Shown one piece after another: positions 8,303 through 15,852 of a stretch of DNA of 22,371 nucleotides. Source of the DNA: JAGNLA01 sp964639885 (lineage in GTDB: Bacteria; Caldisericota; Caldisericia; JAAYUI01); the NCBI GenBank assembly GCA_964639885.1, contig CAZXEH010000028.1:1-22371 (forward strand). The letters are read 5' to 3'. Numbering within the stretch: the stretch's first letter is position 1; the number at the start of each line of letters is the position of its first letter. The translations under genes were made by a program, and so were the position numbers. The notes under the pieces were generated by a model. It did no database searches. It had not been told where the DNA came from and saw nothing but the letters and a program-made list of their open reading frames with translations.

Positions 8303-10708
8303 ATGGGAAGAAAGTTATTGCAAGTGTGGATTGTTGCAGTGGTAATACTATCGACGTTTCCACAAGCTGAATCTGCTCAGAAGACTTACAACTACAGACC
8401 GCTTCTGCCGGTTGAATCGAAGGTTTTTACCAGAAGAGCGGTGTTTCAGGCTGATTTGAAAGAAAGTTTTGAAATGTCTCGCTACTCCAGAAACTTGCTT
8501 GCCTCAGGAATGGTTCTTCTCGATGATGAATGCAAGGTTACATATCAGGCAAGCAATGAAACTTCAAGTCAATATTGGATAGACGGAAAAGTGATTAGTT
8601 ATCATGAAACTACGTACAACTGGTCATTTGATTACCCATCGCTTCTCGAGATGGATGGCAGGCTTCTATCAGTGCTATCTTCTAGCACTCTGTTTCCAGA
8701 AAGAAATATTATTGTCATCACAAGGGCTGACCGTTTTGATGTTTTGAGATTGAGTGATGGGAAAATGTGGTTCACCACTCCACGTAGATCAGGTGATTTC
8801 TTGTTCCCATTGACAGATGATTTGATGTGTCTGCAAAAGATAAACGGTGAATCTCGAATCATAAACCTCGAAGGTATGAATGCTTTCGATTCTGTTGATG
8901 TAGTGAAACGTCCTTTCAGATGCAAAAATGGTATATTGTTAGCCGAGGAGGCATTTGTCAATTTGGTCACCGGAAGTGTGTATGAATACGAAAAGATAAT
9001 AAAAACCAAATGTATGACTGCCAGAATCGGTAAAAATTGGGTTGAATGCCAGTGTCTGGCTGGCAAGCAAGATGATCTTGACAACATTATTTATGAATCG
9101 TACAAAATTTCCTTTGATGGTCAGATAACTGAAAGTCGAAAAATAAAAATTAACAGAAATAAAATAATATTATCAATTGATATAGCAGGAGACTATGCAA
9201 TTGGCGTACAATTTGACTTTACCCCCCAATCGTATATACAAAAACTGATCTGTATTAATTTGGTAACTAATGTGGTTGTGTGGGAAAAAAGCTGGCCATA
9301 CTATCCTTTCAATCCTGAGTCTTCTCAAAGGTTCACTTACTCACTATATGAATCAGATGGTTGGAAGATGAGACTGATGCTTGAGTATTGCGCTGCCATA
9401 ATTGATGTGGAGTCTGGCAAGGTTTTGCATGAATTCATGTTTGACAAGCCCGATTCAACTCAACTCATGCAAAGCAGAACATATTATGCGATGCCAGCAA
9501 AAACCGATTCAAAGATGAAAGAGATAGTTGAAGTTGATAACAATCAAAATATTAAACGTAATGAACCCAAACTAGAGTTTGATTTCTTCAATGTTTACGG
9601 CCAGAATGTGCTTGCTGTTGACATAGAGATGAAAAATAAAGAATTTACAACAATCACTTCAGTTCTGGCTGACAAAAATACAGGCAGGATCAAAAAAGAT
9701 GTCAAATGTGATTTCAGAAATATACTGCCATTGAGCAACAACAACATATACCAGGCAAACAAGACAGTTGTAATGTGTAGAGACAGGTCAATCTGGATTG
9801 AAGATGTGATGGCAGGAAAAATTGTAAAAGTAAGGGAGGGCGACATCAAAGACATCGCCCAAACATATCATATTGATGGTTTTTGCAAGATTTTTGGCAA
9901 CATGGCATTCGTCGTGTTCAATCTGACTGTTATTCGGATAAACATGTTGACAAACGCCATCATTGATGAAACCACAATGAAATATGATTTTGATGACATT
10001 TTTTACTCAAATGAAAATCTCATTATTACAGATCAGATGGCCACCTGGCTGGATAAAGGAATCGAGAAGAACGTAAACAAACCGATGTTTCTTGACGGAT
10101 GTATGCTTTACAGCTCTTCATCGGCAGACGGCATTGTAGAAACAAATCTTTCAAATGGTGCTCAACGCAGGATGATTGGATTTAGCAACACAAGAATCAC
10201 TCCTCATTTGTTTGATAATGGAATTTTGTACGCAAGCAATGGTCTCTATTCCAGCAATGGTCAGCTGTTGCAGAAAAATCTGCAGATCATAAAAAAAGGA
10301 AATGATGCCACAGGGGAGTATTTTCTGGATGTGGGTGGATCTATTTGGACAAAATATCGTCCCTGCCAGTCATTTTCAATGACAAAAAAAATTAATTCAA
10401 AAAATGTGACGCTTAAAGCTGACGATGACTACTTTTTTGAAGCCTACTTTGCCAAAATGGATGACTCTGGAATCCCTGACTGGATAATCCTGGAGAAACT
10501 CGACTTCAAAAAGATTGAAGACGGATATGAGTTGAATACCGAATCAATAACTGGAAAATTCTTCGTCGTGGTCATCTCTAACGGGATGATGGATACTACA
10601 AAATCAAACAATGTCATTACTGATAGAAGTAAGACACCTGCATTCGATGGCCAAGTATACTCATGGTTGGAGCAAAAATCAGTTGTTGTGACTGTTTGGA
10701 AGAATTGA
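8303..10708 (+). CDS. Secreted propeller-like paralogue, array gene 2
   Basis: The product is 801 residues from ATG 8303. I chose this start because CCGGAGGTT lies just upstream and the protein then opens with a clear signal peptide (MGRKLLQVWIVAVVILSTF, then an AESA cleavage region); the frame can be extended to TTG 8252 but that adds 17 residues before the signal. The mature start NYRPLLPVESK carries the P-x-LP motif also found in genes 3 and 4 and in the remnant. Propeller-like repeats follow, for example CINLVTNVVVWEKSW. The C-terminal domain begins at CQSFSMTKK (residue 688) and ends PAFDGQVYSWLEQKSVVVTVWKN, matching genes 3 and 4 at EQKSVVVTVW. Exported; function unknown. Confidence 0.85.
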   Translation: MGRKLLQVWIVAVVILSTFPQAESAQKTYNYRPLLPVESKVFTRRAVFQADLKESFEMSRYSRNLLASGMVLLDDECKVTYQASNETSSQYWIDGKVISYHETTYNWSFDYPSLLEMDGRLLSVLSSSTLFPERNIIVITRADRFDVLRLSDGKMWFTTPRRSGDFLFPLTDDLMCLQKINGESRIINLEGMNAFDSVDVVKRPFRCKNGILLAEEAFVNLVTGSVYEYEKIIKTKCMTARIGKNWVECQCLAGKQDDLDNIIYESYKISFDGQITESRKIKINRNKIILSIDIAGDYAIGVQFDFTPQSYIQKLICINLVTNVVVWEKSWPYYPFNPESSQRFTYSLYESDGWKMRLMLEYCAAIIDVESGKVLHEFMFDKPDSTQLMQSRTYYAMPAKTDSKMKEIVEVDNNQNIKRNEPKLEFDFFNVYGQNVLAVDIEMKNKEFTTITSVLADKNTGRIKKDVKCDFRNILPLSNNNIYQANKTVVMCRDRSIWIEDVMAGKIVKVREGDIKDIAQTYHIDGFCKIFGNMAFVVFNLTVIRINMLTNAIIDETTMKYDFDDIFYSNENLIITDQMATWLDKGIEKNVNKPMFLDGCMLYSSSSADGIVETNLSNGAQRRMIGFSNTRITPHLFDNGILYASNGLYSSNGQLLQKNLQIIKKGNDATGEYFLDVGGSIWTKYRPCQSFSMTKKINSKNVTLKADDDYFFEAYFAKMDDSGIPDWIILEKLDFKKIEDGYELNTESITGKFFVVVISNGMMDTTKSNNVITDRSKTPAFDGQVYSWLEQKSVVVTVWKN

Positions 10709-10731
10709 ACCTTTATTGTTAGGAGCTGTTG

Positions 10732-10886
10732 GTGAAGAAAACAATCAGATTTCTTGCAGTAGCTGCAATGCTCTTCTCTGTCTTGAATTTCAGCAACGCT
10801 GAATACGACCAATACTCACATTTTCCCGTGCTCCCAGTCCAAAACACCGGTGGGTTGTGACCGTGTGGGGTGAAGATTCAGACTAG
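10732..10886 (+). pseudogene. Remnant of a sixth paralogue (5' end joined to a 3' end)
   Basis: AGGAG at 10721 and GTG 10732 open a frame with a good signal peptide (MKKTIRFLAVAAMLFSVLNF, then SNA) and the family motif HFPVLPV, so this is the start of an exported paralogue different from its neighbours. After 41 codons it runs into a sequence from 10854 that matches the last 33 bases of array gene 3 (VVTVWGEDSD, stop at 10884-10886) but in another frame; the original frame stops at TGA 10858-10860. About 2.3 kb of gene body is therefore missing by one deletion. A 42-residue peptide, about 19 residues after cleavage, could still be made and secreted. Confidence 0.8.
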
Positions 10887-11016
10887 CCTGAACTTTTTGC
10901 AAACAGGGAGGTATTTCAATCATGAAGGGGAAACTTGCGATTGTCATCGCGATAATGCTGGCCAATTCGGTGTTGTCCTGGGTTTCCGGCAAAGCTGTTT
11001 TTAACCCGATGCTGCC
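10854..11016 (+). repeat. Direct repeat A1: gene end, spacer and next gene start
   Basis: This stretch holds the last 33 bases of a paralogue, the spacer with AGGGAGGTATTTCAATC, and the first 95 bases of array gene 3. It matches 13310-13468 with a 4-base insertion after the stop, a few spacer changes and six differences in the 95 coding bases (hand count). The match ends just after the signal peptide and the AVFNPMLP motif. Confidence 0.9.
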
Positions 11017-13342
11017 ATCTGAGTTGAAGTATTATGGAGCCTATGACAGCATTCCATTGGAAATCTTTGGTGAGGAGCCGTACAAACTCACATTTGGTAG
11101 CAACAATGGACTTTACTACCCATTCATGATTGACACTTTCAAGATTTTGTATGATTCAAAAACAAAAGTTACAGAGAAAGACGGCGATTTGCTTATTGAA
11201 AGAGTCAAAAACAGAGTTTTTTTCTTCAACACCATAAATCTAATTGTCACTTTTGATGTTGTTGGCAAAGATGAAAATGAAAGTCTTGAAATGTCATTTA
11301 TTGATTCGACAACAGAGGCAAAAATCGGGACTTATGTTTTTGACTCCATGTACAATCAGATTGAGGTTTTATCGAAGAAATATTTTGTTTGTAGTTCAAA
11401 GTTGTATGAAATTGGCAAAGGGTTGATCAAAACTGAGCACTATTCATATCATGGTGTCAATCCTGAGCTTTATGAAATTGGTGACGATGTGTTCAGGCGC
11501 ATCGATGATTCGTTTGTTTTTTCATTAAAACCAATTTATGATAGGGATTGGCATCCGATAAGCTCAACAAGTACTAAATATTTCTATTGTGCAACTGATA
11601 TCCAGCCAAACAGAGAACAAAACATAATAAGCATTAAAAAAGTAAATTTCCAAGGTGGACAGGTAAAGCAATGGGACAAAATTGTTCTTGGCAAAGGCGA
11701 AGACAATCCTTTTATAAACGATGACAGGATGCTCATAGGCAACTCAGAGAGGGCCAACTTTTACTCGCTCAGATATATGGATTTGGAAACAAAAAAGGAT
11801 TTGTGGAGCTTGTCAGAAATCCCATCTGCCACATCCTTTTTCGGTAGGGCATTTTATAAAGGGAGTTATTATCAAAAATGTGATGGTATCGCCATGAAAG
11901 TAGAAGAGGATGGAACAACAACTTTTGTGCCGATTCCCTTTGATCCGATCTATCTGACATTTCGTGGACAAAGATTTGTATTGAAGGGTGTACCTGGAAG
12001 TGATTTCAGCAATCTTTTTTTGAGGCTTGTCAGGCTTGACAAGGATTGCCAGATTGAAACTGATATGCAGGTTCCATATTTCCAGCACTATGCTGCAAGT
12101 GGAAACAATCTCATAGGTTGGGGTCAGAGGTATGCAACAAAAAGTGGCAAGAGTTATCAGGTGTTCGACTACCAGATCACCAAGCTGACAACGTCAGGCT
12201 TGAAAACTTTTGAAAGGTCAAGCGCTGATATGCCATGGTCCGGTGAGATCACCGATTTTGAAAACCTGCAGGCTGCCGAATACATTTCAAAAGACACCAT
12301 CAGGATTTTCGACCTTGAGACCAATGAGTACAGTGATGTGAGCGTCCAAGACATTTTTAAAACCAGTCAGGATGTGAGGATCATATATACAAGGTTGAAG
12401 GCAAATCATCTTGCACTGTCTTATATAACCGGTTCGGGCAAAACAACCGAAAGTTACATCGTATGTTACTCGATCTCCCCATTCAAGCTCCTGTTTGATG
12501 ATAAACTTGAAGTGGTTTCAAAGAGTTCGAATAGAACCCTCAACATTGATTTCTCAGGACAAAACCAGAACCCGCCATATTTTGTTGGCAACTGCCTGCT
12601 GGTGTGGGACATGCAGACACCTTTTAAAGTCTACAACCTGATCGATGGCTCATTCAAAGAATTCGAGGATTGGAATAATGTGATGGCTGTCAACGGAATA
12701 TTATACAGTCAATATGGTGATAAAATCGACATCTTCAACCCAGTTACCTTTGAAATGAAATCCGTCAATTTCAAAGGCGACCAGTCGTTTTCACAGTATC
12801 TCCCATGGATCAGCGAGGGCTTGTTTGACGATGTGGACGCTGGAGTTTTCCCACAGAACAGACCTGACAGAATGTTGACGAAACAATTTGAGGGTTGGTA
12901 TTCAACCGTTTCAAGGCTCGGTCACCCAGGTGAACTGGTCAAAATTGAAACTTGCCCGACGTTTTCCATCAAACGCACATCTAGCAATGAGTTTAGAACA
13001 GCAAACACTTCGCCGAATTGTGAAACGCCTTTGATTGCCAATGTTTACCTCATCCCGTGGCCTGATGACTGGTGTCCGGTATACTGGCAGGCAAGGAATG
13101 TGGTCGGGAAAGTCAAAGATTTGAAACTCAATGAAACATCAACAATCACAATTCCTGACCTGGAGCTACTTCAGTCAAAAAGGTTCGCACTCGTCATCGA
13201 ATCCAATGGACTCCTGGACACCAGAAACTCGGAAATCTCCGATTTTGACAAAACTGACAGACCTTTGTTCGATGGCAACTCCATTTCTTATGATGAGCAG
13301 AAATCGGTTGTTGTGACCGTGTGGGGCGAAGATTCAGACTAG
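10922..13342 (+). CDS. Secreted propeller-like paralogue, array gene 3
   Basis: The 806-residue product has a signal peptide (MKGKLAIVIAIMLANSVLSW, cleavage probably near VSGKA) and the mature start AVFNPMLPSELK. GGGAGG lies nine bases before ATG. The body has propeller-like repeats such as YMDLETKKDLWSLSEI and FRRIDDSFVFSLK. The C-terminal domain runs from CPTFSIKRTSS (residue 678) to EQKSVVVTVWGEDSD and contains FALVIESNGLLDTRNSE. Its first 95 coding bases and last 380 are close to those of array gene 4, while the middle is only loosely similar (compare DGTTTFVPI with DGTKTFVPL, and RFVLKGVPGSD with QYILKGAPSSD). Exported; ligand or activity unknown. Confidence 0.86.
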   Translation: MKGKLAIVIAIMLANSVLSWVSGKAVFNPMLPSELKYYGAYDSIPLEIFGEEPYKLTFGSNNGLYYPFMIDTFKILYDSKTKVTEKDGDLLIERVKNRVFFFNTINLIVTFDVVGKDENESLEMSFIDSTTEAKIGTYVFDSMYNQIEVLSKKYFVCSSKLYEIGKGLIKTEHYSYHGVNPELYEIGDDVFRRIDDSFVFSLKPIYDRDWHPISSTSTKYFYCATDIQPNREQNIISIKKVNFQGGQVKQWDKIVLGKGEDNPFINDDRMLIGNSERANFYSLRYMDLETKKDLWSLSEIPSATSFFGRAFYKGSYYQKCDGIAMKVEEDGTTTFVPIPFDPIYLTFRGQRFVLKGVPGSDFSNLFLRLVRLDKDCQIETDMQVPYFQHYAASGNNLIGWGQRYATKSGKSYQVFDYQITKLTTSGLKTFERSSADMPWSGEITDFENLQAAEYISKDTIRIFDLETNEYSDVSVQDIFKTSQDVRIIYTRLKANHLALSYITGSGKTTESYIVCYSISPFKLLFDDKLEVVSKSSNRTLNIDFSGQNQNPPYFVGNCLLVWDMQTPFKVYNLIDGSFKEFEDWNNVMAVNGILYSQYGDKIDIFNPVTFEMKSVNFKGDQSFSQYLPWISEGLFDDVDAGVFPQNRPDRMLTKQFEGWYSTVSRLGHPGELVKIETCPTFSIKRTSSNEFRTANTSPNCETPLIANVYLIPWPDDWCPVYWQARNVVGKVKDLKLNETSTITIPDLELLQSKRFALVIESNGLLDTRNSEISDFDKTDRPLFDGNSISYDEQKSVVVTVWGEDSD
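12951..13329 (+). repeat. Direct repeat B1: 3' coding end of array gene 3
   Basis: This 379-base stretch aligns with 15427-15805 without a single gap. By hand I count about 37 differences (roughly 90% identity), and only one in the first 80 or so bases. It encodes the shared C-terminal domain. The upstream part of the genes is far less alike, so the boundary at about 12950 is sharp. Confidence 0.9.
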
Positions 13343-13468
13343 AACTTTTGGCGGACAGGGAGGTATTTCAATCATGAAGGGGAAACTTGCGGTTGTCATC
13401 GCGATAATACTGGCCAATTTGGTATTGCCCTGGGTTTCCGGCAAAGCTGTTTTCAACCCGATGCTGCC
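13310..13468 (+). repeat. Direct repeat A2: gene end, spacer and next gene start
   Basis: Second copy of repeat A1, joining the end of array gene 3 to the start of array gene 4. Because the spacer, which codes for nothing, is also conserved (CAGGGAGGTATTTCAATCATGAA is shared in both, quoted here in part as GGGAGGTATTTCAATC), recent copying explains it better than selection on the protein. Confidence 0.9.
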
Positions 13469-15809
13469 CAGCCATGTCAGATATGTTGCAGATGAAACAA
13501 AAATACCACTTGACCTGTTTGAACCAGGAAATAGCAGGGTAATTGATCTTGCATACAACAAATATTGTGACAGATTCTGTAGATACATTGTGGCACTGAA
13601 TGATTTTGATCGGATATCATCTTATCAGAAGGACAATCCCATGACACAATACCAAATCGATATAAACCAGTCAGGGATTGAAGCTCATAAAAAAGGCATC
13701 GGGTACACTTTTCAGCAGATGAATCTTGGTGTGACAATAAGTAAAGTTATAAAAGACAAAAAAACAACATTCGAGATTGACTTCTATGCTCTTGAAAATG
13801 ACAAGTGGATATCAAAGCAACTGGTTGAAAATCCTAACGCCACTATAGAATTCTTCTCAAGAAACCTGTATCGGGTAGACGGGAGCATGTATGATGTAAA
13901 AAAAGGAGCAATTGGAAACAACTTCAGATATTATTATGGGATAAGTGCCCTGTATTATGTGTTCGAGGATTGTCTATACAGACGCATTGACGATTCATTG
14001 GTATTTTCGATGAAAAATTACCAAAAATACGGATATTTTTGCACTCTTGCTGATTGCGAGGATTTCCTGTATTTGGGCAAGAAAGGAAAAACCCCGTTTG
14101 GTGAGGGCTTAGTAGATCTAATACAATGCACCTACACTGGAAAGGCTCTAAAGCATTGGGGTACTAGGTTTCTCCATCCTGAAGACATAATCATCGATGT
14201 CAGAGGCGACTTTTTCTTAACGCAAGACCTTCACAACACTCGTGGGATTTTCTTCCGGTACTGGAATGCGGCAACTGGCGATCTTATATGGTCACTCCCG
14301 ATTTACGAATGTATAAAAGATTTGAACAAGTATGGGTTTGATGGTGATTCTTTTTACGGGAAATCAAGTAACGCCTGTGTTAGGGTTGCGCCAGATGGAA
14401 CCAAGACTTTTGTCCCTCTCAGAAAAACCCCGACGTTCCTGAAGCTTTATGGGGTTCAATACATATTGAAAGGCGCACCGTCTTCGGATCCTGAGAAACT
14501 TATGTGCAGACTTGCAAGGATAAAATCAGACGCCATTGAAGACACTGACATGATTGTGCCTGACTGGGCTTCGTACAGCTCAAACTGGAATACAATCATC
14601 GGTTACAATTTCCAATTGAAGAAACTGGAAAATGACATAAAGCTTGAAATCGATTATTCGATACAGAAAATAACAGCTCAAGGCTTATCTCAGCCTGTTT
14701 TAGGGAGCATGTTCATCAACGGTTATCCTTATTGGTTTGACATCAGTCATATGCAAATTGCCGAACAATATCCTGATGGCAAATTCATAATTAAAAACCT
14801 TGAACTGGGCACATCAAAAGAGGTAAATCTTTCACAAGTCAACAATGAAGATGATAGCCAATTGAAAATAGCATACGTCGCAATTGCAGGCAACCGTTTA
14901 GCCGTGATGAGATACAAAGAAGATGACTCAAGTTTCGCTATGATTTCAATTTATAGGCTGTCACCCCTGAAGCGAATTTTTCACCAACAATTCAAAACAA
15001 TACCTGACAGTTCAAGAATAGCTTTTAGAGATGAATTTTGCCCACTTTTGAAGATGACTGACAAGTATCTGTTGTTTTGGTCAAGTAGTCTGCCTTTTCA
15101 TCTGATTAATCTCGATGATCTCTCATTTCAAGTGTTTGATGACTGGCAGACAATGAAGCTTAAAAATGATGGTTTCTATGCTTTGACATTTGATGGAAAC
15201 CTTGAATATGTAGATAAGAACAATCTAAAGGCGACAAGATATGAACTCCCAAAAGATTGTTCCAAGGACGACATGTTTATGAAATGGGTCAGGGAGTTTG
15301 GCTCCAAAGAAATTTTTCAAAATGGATTCAAACCCCAACAGGAGCTGGGCAAAGAGTATGATATGTTTGAAGGGGAATGGTATGAGTCAATAGGAGAATC
15401 CTATGGTGAATTCTTTCAGATGGAGCCTTGCCCGACGTTTTCCATCAAACGCACATCTAGCAATGAGTTTAGAATAGCAAACACTTCGCCGAATTGTGAA
15501 ACGCCTTTGAACGGCAATGTTTATCTCATCCCTTGGTCTGATGACTGGTGCCCGGCATACTGGCAGGCAAGGAATGTTGTCGGGAAAGTCAAAGATTTGA
15601 AACTCAATGAAACATCAGCAATCACAATTCTTGATCTGGAACTGCTCCAGTCAAACAGATTTGCACTCGTCATCGAATCCAACGGCCTCCTCGACACCAG
15701 AAACTCGGAACTCTCAGACTTTGACAAGGTCGAAAGACCTTTATTCGACGGCAACGCCATTTCTTATGATGAGCAAAGGGCTGTTGTTGTGACCGTGTGG
15801 GGAAAGTGA
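13374..15809 (+). CDS. Secreted propeller-like paralogue, array gene 4
   Basis: The 811-residue product has a signal peptide almost identical to that of gene 3 (MKGKLAVVIAIILANLVLPW, then VSGKA) and the mature start AVFNPMLPSHVR. GGGAGG precedes ATG 13374, 31 bases after the gene 3 stop. Repeats such as WNAATGDLIWSLPIY fit PQQ-like propeller blades. The C-terminal domain starts at CPTFSIKRTSS (residue 686) and ends EQRAVVVTVWGK, lacking the EDSD of gene 3. Several cysteines in the body (for example CDRFCRYI and TLADCEDF) are not shared with gene 3. Exported; function unknown. The divergent middle between homogenised ends is the notable point. Confidence 0.86.
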   Translation: MKGKLAVVIAIILANLVLPWVSGKAVFNPMLPSHVRYVADETKIPLDLFEPGNSRVIDLAYNKYCDRFCRYIVALNDFDRISSYQKDNPMTQYQIDINQSGIEAHKKGIGYTFQQMNLGVTISKVIKDKKTTFEIDFYALENDKWISKQLVENPNATIEFFSRNLYRVDGSMYDVKKGAIGNNFRYYYGISALYYVFEDCLYRRIDDSLVFSMKNYQKYGYFCTLADCEDFLYLGKKGKTPFGEGLVDLIQCTYTGKALKHWGTRFLHPEDIIIDVRGDFFLTQDLHNTRGIFFRYWNAATGDLIWSLPIYECIKDLNKYGFDGDSFYGKSSNACVRVAPDGTKTFVPLRKTPTFLKLYGVQYILKGAPSSDPEKLMCRLARIKSDAIEDTDMIVPDWASYSSNWNTIIGYNFQLKKLENDIKLEIDYSIQKITAQGLSQPVLGSMFINGYPYWFDISHMQIAEQYPDGKFIIKNLELGTSKEVNLSQVNNEDDSQLKIAYVAIAGNRLAVMRYKEDDSSFAMISIYRLSPLKRIFHQQFKTIPDSSRIAFRDEFCPLLKMTDKYLLFWSSSLPFHLINLDDLSFQVFDDWQTMKLKNDGFYALTFDGNLEYVDKNNLKATRYELPKDCSKDDMFMKWVREFGSKEIFQNGFKPQQELGKEYDMFEGEWYESIGESYGEFFQMEPCPTFSIKRTSSNEFRIANTSPNCETPLNGNVYLIPWSDDWCPAYWQARNVVGKVKDLKLNETSAITILDLELLQSNRFALVIESNGLLDTRNSELSDFDKVERPLFDGNAISYDEQRAVVVTVWGK
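15427..15805 (+). repeat. Direct repeat B2: 3' coding end of array gene 4
   Basis: Second copy of repeat B1, at a constant offset of 2476 bases with no indel. Differences increase toward the 3' end, as would be expected if a recent conversion tract covers the beginning of the repeat only. Confidence 0.9.
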
Positions 15810-15852
15810 AGTTTATGAGCCAACCTTTAAACATCTCACTTGGAGGGGATTT

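Noticed and set aside
10854..15805. CRISPR-like or phase-variation repeats
   Set aside because: The repeats are long gene-end duplications, two copies each, with no short regularly spaced units or homopolymer tracts.
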